Below, one piece after another: positions 54,006 through 64,000 of a stretch of 64,000 bases of DNA. The stretch's first letter is position 1, and every line of letters begins with the position of its first letter. Made by a program: the position numbers and the translations under genes. This stretch comes from Sanghuangporus weigelae. Its lineage: Eukaryota > Basidiomycota > Agaricomycetes > Hymenochaetales > Hymenochaetaceae. The DNA is taken from contig CP137320.1 of assembly GCA_033182465.1 (NCBI GenBank), positions 1,860,001-1,924,000 of the forward strand, in the 5' to 3' direction. The notes beneath the pieces are model-generated. The model saw nothing but the letters and a program-made list of their open reading frames with translations. It made no database searches and had not been told where the DNA came from.

Positions 54006-55343
54006 TTAAGCAGCAATCTTCTCGTTGAACTCTTTTATAAATGAAACCAGCTTGTCCACCTGTTCCTCTGTAATAGCATTGTAGATTGAGACTCGAATTC
54101 CTAGGTACCAAAATCTTAGAACAAAAGGAGACAGAACGTCGAATTGGCATACCTCCGACTGAGCTATGTCGACGCATGAGTCAGTAAAAAACACCTATCA
54201 GACCGAAAGCATCGCTTACCGATGACCTTTCATGGATTTGAAGCCCTGTGCTTCGCCAGAGGCCAAGAATTGCTTTTCTAACTCCTCATCTCTACCTCTG
54301 AAGACGACATTCATGCAGCTCCGTGATCCCTCTTTAACATTGAACCGAATCAGGTTCTTGCCTTCGCTCTCTTTGAGAACACCGTACAGCTTCTCTTGCT
54401 TTCGCTTATTCGTCTCTTCGACGACCTTTAAACCACCCACGCTCTCCATACGCTCCAGAACAAGCATCGCAACGTATATAGCAAACGTTGGAGGTGTGTT
54501 GTATAGGCTTCCAGAGTCTGAATACGTCTTGTATGCAAGTATCTTGGGCACTGGCGTCGCGCCCATCTTTGCTGCTGCATCGACATCAACGAGACAATCT
54601 TCGCGCGCAATGACTATCGTCACCCCAGACGGGCCAATATTCTTCTGCGCGCCCGCAAAGATCACAGCATGGTTGGCCAAACGTGGAATTTTTCGCGACA
54701 TAAACGACGAGGAATAGTCCGCAACCAGCGGCGGAATAGCTCCACCGCCGGGTGCATCCCGCGCGAGTAAATGAAACGGGAAGCTCGACGGGGTGCGGTC
54801 TTCCTGTGCGAACTGCACGCCATCAACAGTCTCGTTTTCGCAGTAGTAGATGAGGGCAGGATTTGCGGAGAACTTGAAGGCTTCATGTGGCGGGATGCCC
54901 GTGAAGCTCTTTCCGTCCGATGAATACTCGCGAGCGTCTACCACGATATTCACGTGTGCACCGCCCAGACGACGCGCTTCTTCTGCGGCCTTCTTGCTCC
55001 ACGATCCAGTAACAACATAGTCCATAACGTGCTCCTCGTGTGGTATGTTTGGGTGCAGAAGTCGATAGCGGGCGAGCATATTAAGCACGACGCTAGAGAA
55101 TTGCTGCGTACCTCCGCCCTGTATGAAGAGGATATGGTGCGTAGGGGGTACATCGAGTTGCGTCCGAATGAGTTGCTCCAGACGCTTGACAACTGCGCCA
55201 AATTCTTTCGAACGATGAGAGATTTCCGTTATACCGATACCGGTGCCCTGGAAGTTAAGCAGAGCTTTGGAAGACTCCTCCAGAACAGAGTCAGGCAACG
55301 CTGAAGGACCGGCGCCAAAGTTGATGACCTGTGTCCGTTCCAT
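54006..55343 (-). CDS. SER1: Phosphoserine aminotransferase
   Basis: Three exons (54220-55343, 54153-54163, 54006-54100) join to 1,230 nt, 409 residues. The middle exon is only 11 nt and codes part of SVGG. Family marks: INFGAGPSALP, ILFIQGGGTQQFSSV, VTGSWSKKAAEEA, ADYSSSFMSRKI, the PLP lysine in AGAQKNIGPSG (about 234), SLYNTPPTFAIYV and the C-terminal HRSVGGIRVSIYNA. It turns 3-phosphohydroxypyruvate into phosphoserine with glutamate as donor, the second step of serine synthesis. The tRNA-Ser gene lies 108 bp from its 3' end; probably chance. Skipping the 11-nt exon would break the frame, so it must be spliced in. Confidence 0.96.
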
Positions 55344-56841
55344 GACTTGCGAAGTAGAAGAAAACAGCTCGAGTCATTCTCTACATTTCGCACACGCACA
55401 ACAAAATTGTATTCCAAATCCGTACGGATCGACGTACGTACTTTGTATATATGACGTAAAGCCGGACGAACGAATATGTCAGCGTCAGCGCCTTCGCTTC
55501 GTGCGATGGGAATCAATCCCAATTCACGTTCCGCTGTTTTCAGTAGCTCTTTCTTGCAAGTGCGGCAAGTGAGTAAACCAGCGTTCGAGCGAATGTTCTG
55601 GACGAATCCCATCATGCCACCAACTCGGACAAAGTCAAAAACAAATTGAACAGTACACTCTCGCTCTCGCTGGCAGTCCAACGCAACGGAGCTGAGCTGT
55701 GATGTCTGACTGATCCGGGGCATCTCGAACTGACCTGATCGTCAGACGCTTTCCCATCCCATTCTTCAGGCCTCACACTGGTCTCACCCGGGATCGACAA
55801 GGTTTATGGGCGACTGTAAATCAAACCTTCGACTCAAGGCACTCGGTCGTCATCCAAGCCGAAGTGATTCCATCTCGAAAGATAACAACTGCATGATTCC
55901 AGATAAGTAAATTCCTCGTCTGATACGAACGCATCCTTTGGCTTCAGGAAGCCTGCCCTGATGCCACGAGTCAGATCATGCGACCCACGACGCGTCTACG
56001 GAAGAAAAAGAAACCAAGAACAGAACTTTCTATCGTACGATCCTTGCATCTCTTCCCGCACACAAAATTGTTTGACCTGAATGATTGAAGCAATAGAGAT
56101 AGCAATACAGTACTTGTGAAAAAATCAAGTTTATCCATTTGGTGATGATGCAATTTGCAGGTACGTACTACAGCAGGAAGACTAGATACTGATGCAGTAG
56201 AGTATTTATGGGAACGAGAGAAGAGATCGCAAAGATATGTAGAGATCGTTGGGCGTAGCCCTGTTAAAGCGAGAGCGTCGCAAAAGCAAATACGAAGATT
56301 CAAAAATATATATAAAGGAAAAGGATCAAAGGGACGTGAGGCTTGAGGATAAAGGGTAAAAAAAGCAAGGAATGGTAGTTGATACAAAAACTTGAAGATC
56401 GCAAGTTTCGCTAAAAAGAATTTACGTCGAAATCGACGATGCGGACAAAAGAAAAAAACAATTGAATTCCAAGGGAGGGCGTGATGATGCACGTAAATCA
56501 AGTGAACACGAGGCGGACTGCTTTCGGCTGAAAGCCCCAAAGAAAAGGCAACAAGTTGCACGAGTTGTACACGAATGGATAGAGGTCCGCAGGTTTCGGT
56601 CCGGAGGGGAAAGAAAGACGCCGATGGCTGAGATAAGGCGTATAAGTTGTCGTTTCAGCGATTGATAAAAAAAAAGCTATGGTCGGAAATGCCGATGGTT
56701 GTTTGCCAGAAGATACGTTACGATGAATGCAAGTGTGTGCAAGAAATAACTTGAGCGTCGTGAGATCGATGGTGAGCCGAAAACGAGGATCCAATAAGTA
56801 CAGCCTGAAAAAGAACTGCGAGCAAAGGAGAAGCATCCAAA
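55344..56841. other. Intergenic, SER1 promoter and 3' flank of hypothetical gene
   Basis: About 1.5 kb. Several medium open frames on both strands (for example minus 55971-56561) show no domain, splice logic or codon pattern and were not accepted. The right part is probably a long 3' UTR of the next gene. Confidence 0.45.
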
Positions 56842-57717
56842 TCAAGGGGATGAGGGCTCTCGTTGCCACCAATTTTCCTCAGCATGGACGTCTGCGAAAG
56901 CAAGAGGCATCAAGCGGTGGAAGCCGGCGTCGACGGGAAGCACGGACGGCCGCATAGGCGGTGTCTTTAGCACATCGTCGTCCGCCGGGCTATCGAGCGA
57001 GAACGGAAGTTCGGTCAGCGGGGAGTCGAAAGCAGTTGTTGGGACGAGTTCCGGGGTAGCGAGCTGAGCAAGATCGGCGGGGAAGGGGGCGGAACGAAGA
57101 GAAGACTTGCGGCTACGGATCGGACCAGGACCGGAAATGGCGGAACTGTCCTTTGCGCAAGGACGAATGGGCAGATCCGACAGGTTCAACGGGATGATAC
57201 GATCGTCTTCTGGTTCCGCATCTAACATCGAGATCCACGGGATCTTGTCAAATGTCGCGGGGCCGCTACAAACGATACTGCAGTCTGAAAGCCTGCAGTG
57301 ACGTGAGCGGCCAGATGAGCGCGTCGCGTAAGCACTCCTTCGTCTTCTACCAGAAGTGCATTGGGGAGTAGGGGAGCTCTGGGAAGAAGAACGCGTCGGT
57401 GAGAAATGGCAGCACACAAAGTCACGGCAATCGCTTACAGGGCAAGGGGGTCTCGCACGGCGCTCGGGAAGGCGTATAGGTGACATCAGGCAGGGAGGCA
57501 AATCACGCGGCGGAGAGCATCGCGAAATCGACTGCAAGCCACAATATGAATTGAATGATATGAACGACGATAACCAAAGCAGACCTACCGTCTCAGTGCC
57601 AACGCTTGGAGGGGGGATAGCCGAGGGCCTGCTGTCGAGGGAGAAGCGCGTCGGAGAAGGACGAACACATCTCGGGGCGGGAGCGCGAATTGAGAATGGG
57701 GACGGTGCAGAGTGCAT
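56842..57717 (-). CDS. Hypothetical Ser/Pro-rich protein
   Basis: Three exons (57589-57717, 57439-57531, 56842-57378) join to 759 nt, 252 residues. All three exons keep phase 0; the unspliced frame is also open, so introns are suggested by good GTAGGT and GTAAGC donors with matching acceptors, not forced. The N-terminal third is Ser/Arg/Pro-rich. The segment PWISMLDAEPEDDRIIPLNLSDL and the acidic, Pro-rich C-terminal half (TELPFSLDSPADDDVLKTPP) look like short linear motifs in a disordered protein. No membrane helix, signal peptide or known domain. I do not recognise it. Confidence rests on coding length and splice consistency. Confidence 0.55.
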   Translation of the reverse strand: MHSAPSPFSIRAPAPRCVRPSPTRFSLDSRPSAIPPPSVGTETVGLLWLSSFISFNSYCGLQSISRCSPPRDLPPCLMSPIRLPERRARPPCPVSDCRDFVCCHFSPTRSSSQSSPTPQCTSGRRRRSAYATRSSGRSRHCRLSDCSIVCSGPATFDKIPWISMLDAEPEDDRIIPLNLSDLPIRPCAKDSSAISGPGPIRSRKSSLRSAPFPADLAQLATPELVPTTAFDSPLTELPFSLDSPADDDVLKTPPMRPSVLPVDAGFHRLMPLAFADVHAEENWWQREPSSP

Positions 57718-59907
57718 GATGCTTGCTCGATAAGACGTTTAGCTTGGAGCGCAGGCTAGCGTGCGCGGGACGTAAAGATACAAAAAAGCGGGAAAGGGGC
57801 AGCGCAGACGAGTTATAAATCCTGAGAGAGAGATGAACTAAAAGAAACTTGAGAGGGAGTGCATGGGGCGCCGATGAGTGAGTCGACGCAAGGGAAGGGG
57901 GACCGGGAAGAGGAGACAATGGGCGGAAGTCAAGTTAAGAGGCGCGTGTCCCCCCGATTTGGGACTCGTGCGTGATTACTAAGCAAAGGCATAAAAAACT
58001 TCATGTCCAAATATGGCTAGTCACCCCTTCACTTGGTTCCGCACTTCTCTGAATCTCTCCCGTTGGCCATTGTCCTCCAAATCGATATGATATACAATAT
58101 TCCTCCCTCCTAAAACTCGCGTTTCCATACCTCCATCTTCTTCACATTCTGATCGTTATCATTATACGCATCGCATATCCTGGGCCTTCACTTGTGTGAC
58201 GACAATAAAACGTGCTTCATCGAGTCCGTACTATACTTCACCTTTGTCAGACTAATGGCCTGAACATCACACAAACGCCAGATAAATCACTCAAGCTCAA
58301 GCCCATCCATCAAACAAGGATCATAGTCATCGCCGTTCCACGCGGCTGCCGCCGTTTCATTCCCTTTCCGAGCGAGCTGTGCTGCGCAGCTTCACCTCTT
58401 TTTCCGTCCTTCCTCATAAACAGCTCTTCGGTCCTCGCAACACTTCACACATTCAGTTATACCACCGTAACACAAAGCGATGCATGCCTTTTCTTACTCT
58501 CTGCAGCATTTCAATTTCAGTGTACCCCTGTGTCCATTTGAACTTTTCTCCGTCGAACGTCCTTATTTAGGAGGTTATCCCATGTCGTGGCGTCGGCGCA
58601 TGTCCCCACGTGTAACGACGCCGACTCGACAGGCGTGTCCTCTTTCCGGAGTTGTCACATATACCGATGTAGCATTGCCGCTGTCGGCCATTTACTTGTT
58701 TCGTCTACAATCTGAATCCGGTCATGGTACACATCCGTTCAGCACGTTTGCGTCTGAGTGTGGCGAGTAGGATACATGTTAAATCTCTATCCAAGTATGT
58801 CAGTGTAACGGTTTTAGCTCTTCAACATTTCAGAGCATCCATTTGAATTTGGCCCGAAACCGGAAACGGTGATTCTGAATTCGGCTAAGTTTGTGGTCGT
58901 TACGGCGTTGTGGGTCCCGGTTTACACGGATCGACGCCTATCCAAACATCAATACATATTTGTCTCTGAGTCATTGTGCAATGTGCATCAGACAAATATT
59001 TGGTTGTATGTGAGAAAATTCGTAGCTATGCGCTTTATTGCTAACAACAACATGGCTATCAAAGCCACGGATAATAGACAATAACCATCAGTTATCCCTG
59101 TCAGTTGAGTACCTTTTTATCAAGTCAACTCAGATGCCAACGTATCGCCGTGTTTCATTTCTCATCCTAGCTGCCTGCGCATCCACCGCCTCGACCACGT
59201 TAGCAACTTTGTCGCCGGTTGAAGTCGAGCTCTCAATTGCCGGAACATGTACAATATGAAACGCCATCGTCCTTGTTCTCTTGATGCAGGTACTCGGATG
59301 TGATTGGTGTAATGAAGTGAACGACTCACACGTTCCGCCTCTTTTGCGACGTTGCCATCGCAAAATGCATATCAAAGTGATTATGATATTGATTCTGGAC
59401 TTCCTGATCTTTATCATGATGGAGCCCTGTAGTCAATGCGGCGCAACGAGAATTTGTACGAAATATCATACATGCACAGCTCTGGAGTGACAGGACATTG
59501 ACTTGATCCCATCTAAGGGATTTGTGGCATCTAGACAAAATTCTCCAATTTGAAGATGCCGAGAAACCGAGCAACCCTAATAATTCAAGTCCTGACTATC
59601 TGCGCGAACAGAGCTCTGTCGATCCGCTAAATCGCATCGCTACTCGGGATCGGAGAGCTCCTCGATATCAGACTTAAGTCACTTACGTATAACAGAGAAC
59701 ACTCGGATGCCATCGCTCCTCTGCCGATTCTACCACCGTCGCGTAGCTCGCGAGTAGCCAATCAAACATCTCGCTGGATTGATGCTCGCAAACAGAATTA
59801 GCGTTTTCCGAGCATGAAGCTACGTCAACGGAATGGATCCCTTCTTTACTGAATATCGATTGAACAGAGCCTAGAATTCTCTTTATTAACTGAATGAAGG
59901 CAAAAGT

Positions 59908-59927
59908 CTTCGCTCCGAAGAGCGAAG
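59908..59927. other. Perfect 8-bp hairpin with CGAA loop
   Basis: CTTCGCTC and GAGCGAAG pair perfectly around a four-base loop. Could be an RNA hairpin or protein site; no further support. Confidence 0.4.
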
Positions 59928-60011
59928 TCCTTGATACCAGAGCTCAGATTCCGGATTGTTATTGCGGCTGCGTCCGCAGTGGGAGTTAACGTAGAGGTCG
60001 AGGTATCTCGG

Positions 60012-60586
60012 ATGCTAGGAACACTCAAAGCCAGAGGGCTGAACGAGCCCGTTCAGGCAGATGATGTGAAAGTGAAGAGCATCGCAGTTCGGAAGCTCAT
60101 TGTCATTGCGGGATCACGGAACGTGAATAGAAGCACAATGACGATGGGACTGATCAAGGAGAATTTAGAACGAGATCTTGATGAACTGCGCCTGGGTGAT
60201 GTGAAACGTGGAGGGCGGATACTAGTGCGCCAATCTTGGAGGCACTCCGCGGATCTGAATACTTCCGTGTATACCCGTGAGTAGTGCCAAACCGTCTTGA
60301 CATTATGCCAGGTCTTATTGCAGACAAAGGTATCCGTGGACCAAACGAGCAAGTTCCTCGATTCGTGTTCTTGTCTGATGGGGTACCGCTCTACAACGGA
60401 CTAGGTCGGCGAGGTGGTCGTCACTATCGTTTGGGTCAGTCAGAGTACTCCGCGGATACATGCAAGCGCTTGTTTGGTATCGGTTGCCTGAGGGTGTACA
60501 AACGGAGGACCCCGCCAGACAGGCGCAGAAGAAATCAGACAAAAGCAGTAATCGAGTACTTTTTTTCCGGCAGATTCGCAGAATGA
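60012..60586 (+). CDS. Doubtful spliced open frame, hypothetical
   Basis: An open frame from the ATG at 60012 meets a good intron (60277-60323, GTGAGT...TTGCAG) that joins it in phase to a second open frame ending at 60586, 175 residues in all. The product is basic, with stretches such as LIKENLERDLDELRLGDV, but shows no domain I recognise. The upstream codons are open without an ATG, so earlier exons are possible. It may be chance. Confidence 0.2.
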
Positions 60587-60952
60587 TATCGAGAGAACAT
60601 CATGAGAGATCAAGGTAAGCTAGTCTTACTGTGACAAACTTACGCTTTGCTACGCAGCGATTTTAATTGACATCATGCACAGGGCAAAACGGACGAACTG
60701 TGACAATATACGCCCACAGAAGAAAGTTTTCTCGTCTCTGGAAGCTTCGGAATACATACAAGGAACAGTGATGCACAAGTTGGAAACGAGTTGATGAGGT
60801 ATGGAACCACTGGCAGCTGGAAAGCTTAGCCAGAAAGTTTCCTGATATTGCAGAGAAATTGCAAGAGCCGCTGGAAAGCCAATAAGGCGAGGATACGCGC
60901 AAACATACGCCAAGGCTTGCGTTGAGACATGATGAAAAAGGAAAGAGTTGCT

Positions 60953-61037
60953 AGAAGGTGCTAGAAACACAGCTAAATCGGGAGTCGTGCGAATTAAAAG
61001 TTTGCCAAAGGGAGACGCGCGTCGAAGGTTCGAGAAT
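60953..61037. promoter_or_regulatory. Heat-shock elements of HSP90
   Basis: At 61023-61037 the text CGAAGGTTCGAGAAT is a perfect three-unit element nGAAnnTTCnnGAAn, with a fourth TTC one base out of register at 61040. At 60953-60967 GAA-gg-TGC-ta-GAA is a one-mismatch copy. A two-unit GAAGCTTC lies further up at 60741-60748. These are binding sites for Hsf1. Confidence 0.8.
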
Positions 61038-61057
61038 TATTCGTGGTCCATTCCTCT

Positions 61058-61063
61058 TATAAA
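61058..61063 (+). promoter_or_regulatory. TATA box of HSP90
   Basis: TATAAA about 110 bp before the ATG and 20 bp after the main heat-shock element, the usual arrangement for a strongly inducible promoter. Confidence 0.7.
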
Positions 61064-61174
61064 CAGCGCCCCGCCCGTTTTCATCACTCTCGAGTTGTTA
61101 TTGTCCTGCTCATCTTGCCTCGCGTCTTGCTTTCATCCTTCTGTTGCAATCTCTCTTCAAAAAAATACTTAGCC

Positions 61175-63584
61175 ATGGCTGAAAGTTTTGGATTCCAGGC
61201 CGAGATCAGCCAGCTTCTCGACCTCATCATCAGTAAGTCAATTTCGTGCATATTTTCGTCGCGTCTTGTTGCAGTCTTGTCTGACGTGCGCACGCTTTGC
61301 TTTATTACAGACACGTTCTACAGCAATAAGGAGATTTTCCTTCGTGAAATCATCTCCAACGCTTCTGATGCACTCGACAAAATCCGTTATGCCTCCCTCA
61401 CCGATCCTTCCGTCCTCGACTCCGAGAAGGAGCTTTTCATCCGCATCACTCCGGATAAAGAGAACAAGCTCCTGTGCATTCGTGATACTGGTATCGGTAT
61501 GACAAAGGCCGACCTCATCAACAACCTCGGCACGATTGCGAAGTCTGGCACAAAGGTAATGTCTTCTTTGCCGACTGTATGCGCGTGAATTGTGTACTGA
61601 CTGACTCGCCTTCAGGGTTTCATGGAGGCACTCAGTGCTGGCGCGGATATCTCTATGATTGGCCAGTTCGGTGTCGGTTTCTATTCCGCGTACCTCGTTG
61701 CCGAGCGAGTACAAGTTATTTCAAAACATAACGATGACGAACAGTATATCTGGGAATCTGCCGCCGGTGGCACTTTCACCATCACTCCTGATACCATCAA
61801 CCCACCGATCGGTCGTGGTACTGAGGTTCGCCTCTACCTCAAGGAAGACCAGCTTGAGTATCTTGAGGAGAAGAGGATCAAGGACATTGTCAAGAAGCAC
61901 TCCGAATTCATCTCCTACCCGATTCAGCTCGCTGTGACGAAGGAGGTCGAGAAGGTAAAATAAATTACGCTTTTCCTAAAATAACATATTCTAACCGTCG
62001 ATCTAACTAAAGGAGGTTGAAGACGAGGAGGAAGAGAAGGAAGAAGAGGACAAGGAGAAACCGAAGATCGAGGAGGTTGACGAAGACGAGGAGAAAGAAA
62101 AGGGCAAGAAGAAGAAGACGATCAAGGAGACGACTGTTGAGAACCAGGAGCTCAACAAGACGAAGCCTATCTGGACTCGCAACCCTAATGAGATTACTCA
62201 GGAGGAGTATGCTGCGTTCTACAAGAGCTTGACGAACGACTGGGAGGACCACCTCGCCGTGAAGCACTTCTCTGTCGAAGGTCAGCTCGAGTTCAAGGCC
62301 ATTCTGTTTGTCCCGAAGCGGTAAGTATTCTCTTCAACACTCGAGATAATGAACGCGTATCTAACTATACGTCTCAGAGCACCGTTTGACCTCTTTGAAT
62401 CGAAAAAGAAGCGCAACAACATCAAGCTCTACGTTCGCCGCGTATTCATCATGGATGACTGCGAGGAGCTCATGCCCGAGTACCTCAACTTCATCAAGGG
62501 TATCGTCGATTCCGAAGATCTTCCTCTGAACATCTCGCGAGAGACGCTTCAGCAGAACAAGATTCTCAAGGTCATCCGTAAAAATATCGTCAAGAAGTGC
62601 CTTGACCTCTTCCAGGAGATCGCGGAGGATAAGGACAACTTCAACAAGTTCTACGAGGCGTTCGGCAAGAACATCAAACTCGGTGTTCACGAGGATGCAC
62701 AGAACCGCAGCAAGCTCGCTGAGTTCCTGCGCTTCTATTCGACGAAGGCGTTGGATGAGCAGGTCTCTCTGAAGGGTAAGTCATTATACCGTTTTTAGTC
62801 CTTGAATTCGTCCTTAACTGTGATTCCAGACTACATCACTCGCATGCCTGAGATCCAGAAGTCCATCTACTACCTTACTGGCGAATCACTTAACGCCGTT
62901 AAGGACTCTCCCTTCCTTGAGGCCCTTAAGAAGAAGAACTTCGAGGTGCTACTCCTCGTTGACCCGATCGACGAATACGCTATTACTCAGCTCAAGGAGT
63001 TCGAGGGCCACAAGCTCGTTTGCGTATCAAAAGAAGGTCTCGAACTCGAAGAGACCGAAGAGGAGAAGAAGGCGCGTGAGGCTGAGGCTGCTCAGTTCGA
63101 AGAGCTCTGCAAAGTCATGAAGGATGCTCTCGGCGACAAAGTCGAGAAGGTCGTTGTCTCGAACCGCGTCACCGACTCACCGTGTGTACTCGTTACTGGT
63201 CAATTTGGCTGGTCAGCGAACATGGAGCGCATCATGAAGGCCCAGGCACTCCGTGATGCTTCGATGTCATCGTACATGGCGTCAAAGAAGACCCTCGAGC
63301 TGAACCCGGCCAACCCGATCATCAAGGTTCTCAAGAAGAAGGTCGCTGAGGACAAGGCGGACAAGTCCGTTCGTGACCTGACATACCTGCTCTTCGAGAC
63401 GTCACTCCTCACTTCCGGGTTCGTCTTGGATGAGCCAACATCATTTTCTAAGCGCATCCACCGCATGATTGCTCTCGGTCTCGACGTCGACGAGGAACTG
63501 ACTCTGGCAGAGCCACCTGCTGTGGAGACCTCTGCTCCTGCTGCAGAACCCGCCGCTGCGTCTGCTATGGAGGAAATTGACTAG
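61175..63584 (+). CDS. HSP90: Heat shock protein 90, cytosolic
   Basis: Six exons (61175-61232, 61311-61555, 61616-61954, 62013-62320, 62378-62775, 62830-63584) join to 2,103 nt, 700 residues. The N-terminal ATPase shows [35 protein letters not shown] and [15 protein letters not shown] charged Glu/Lys linker fills most of the start of exon 4. The middle domain has [25 protein letters not shown] and [12 protein letters not shown]; the C-terminal dimer domain follows. The protein ends MEEID, where most cytosolic HSP90s have MEEVD, the docking site for TPR co-chaperones. It folds kinases, receptors and other clients. The promoter has clear heat-shock elements and a TATA box. Confidence 0.98.
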
Positions 63585-63885
63585 ATGCTGTTTCATGATT
63601 GTTGACGTTCTTTGCGCTTTCTTATTTTACTGTTCTGTATTTCTGCGTTTTACGGCTTTGGGCACGCTTCGCATCTACAACCTTGCAATGTTCTAGTACA
63701 TCATGTATCTCATTTATGCATGAATATAAAAAAGGCTCGGTAGTCTAATTCATGTTTGCATGGACTGGATGATGATGATGAAAGGTAAATAATTAAAGAT
63801 ACAACCACATATGCTAAAACTACATAATGATAATCTACACGGACTAGCCTACATTAAAAGGACGTATCAGCCATTAGACCGGGTA
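63585..63885. other. Intergenic, convergent HSP90 and right-edge gene
   Basis: About 300 bp of 3' UTR, AT-rich after 63720. A GATGATGATGA run near 63769. Nothing else seen. Confidence 0.5.
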
Positions 63886-64000
63886 TTAAGCAGAAATATG
63901 AGTAATAGGAGAAATCAGGCCCGTTAGCCCGGAAGCCTTGGCGTTCAAGACCTCCAATTGTGCACGCAAATCATCCATCTCGATCCTGAGTTGTTCGTTC
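63886..64000 (-). CDS. C-terminal end of a coiled-coil protein, cut by window edge
   Basis: On the minus strand an open frame enters from the right edge and ends at TAA (63886-63888) after 37 codons. It reads NEQLRIEMDDLRAQLEVLNAK, with Leu/Ile/Val at heptad positions, then a short tail GLTGLISPITHISA. This is a typical coiled-coil C-terminus. The family cannot be named from so little. Confidence 0.55.
   Translation of the reverse strand, partial: NEQLRIEMDDLRAQLEVLNAKASGLTGLISPITHISA

Larger units (their letters stand above)
57718..61174. other. 3.4-kb region without a convincing gene
   Basis: The longest gap in the window. It holds the promoters of the hypothetical gene (left) and HSP90 (right), a 20-nt hairpin at 59908-59927 and one weak spliced open frame at 60012-60586. 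No repeats, tRNA or protein family recognised. A non-coding RNA or a fast-evolving gene cannot be excluded. Confidence 0.4.

Noticed and set aside
54006-55343. Functional link between tRNA-Ser and the serine-synthesis gene SER1 next to it
   Set aside because: Both concern serine, but tRNA genes are scattered in fungi and nothing in the sequence ties the two.
55971-56561. 196-codon minus-strand frame with hydrophobic stretches
   Set aside because: Phe/Leu-rich translation of a pyrimidine-rich strand; no organised membrane helices or start context; probably 3' UTR of the hypothetical gene.

Overview
The window is nuclear DNA of a filamentous basidiomycete, most likely an Agaricomycete. The evidence is dense genes on both strands, many short GT-AG introns of about 47-65 nt, a 94-nt serine tRNA gene with a small intron, and protein families in the form seen in mushroom-forming fungi. 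Splice sites below were read by eye. For most genes the exon lengths sum to a whole number of codons and the joined frame stays open, which is the main support for the models. I saw no transposon, virus-like element, CRISPR array or prokaryotic operon.

Layout. 0-12 kb: the 3' part of NOP2 (rRNA methyltransferase), then two tandem PalI/SUR7-family membrane proteins on the minus strand. One is an ordinary 231-residue protein. The other is a giant of about 2,705 residues whose cytoplasmic tail is almost entirely repeats. 12-20 kb: an Ala/Pro/Glu-rich protein built from very small exons, argininosuccinate lyase, an Sso-type syntaxin and a 78-residue AN1-like zinc finger. 20-32.5 kb: aspartate aminotransferase, a PPP4R1-like HEAT-repeat phosphatase subunit, a MARVEL-domain protein, a fungal voltage-gated proton channel (Hv1) and a small GPI-anchored Ser/Thr-rich protein. 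32.8-47.3 kb: a block tied to the secretory pathway and cell wall. It holds a predicted IST1-TBC fusion (ESCRT plus Rab-GAP-like), PIG-H/Gpi15, a GH5 exo-beta-1,3-glucanase homologue, ALG3 and TRAPPC10/Trs130. 47.5-57.7 kb: DEAD-box helicase Rrp3, splicing factor Cdc5/Cef1, a 2OG-Fe(II) oxygenase, tRNA-Ser(GCU), phosphoserine aminotransferase and a hypothetical protein. 57.7-61.2 kb holds no convincing gene. 61.2-63.6 kb: HSP90 behind a good heat-shock element. The window ends in the last 38 codons of a minus-strand coiled-coil gene.

The genes are mostly housekeeping, but many concern membranes, secretion and the cell surface: two PalI proteins, MARVEL, Hv1, syntaxin, GPI protein, IST1-TBC, PIG-H, GH5, ALG3 and TRAPPC10. 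The most unusual items are the giant PalI protein next to its small paralogue, the IST1-TBC fusion with a TBC domain that seems to lack both catalytic fingers, the Hv1 channel with changed S2 and S4 residues, and the small-exon modular protein. None is shown to be a new system; each is offered with a test.
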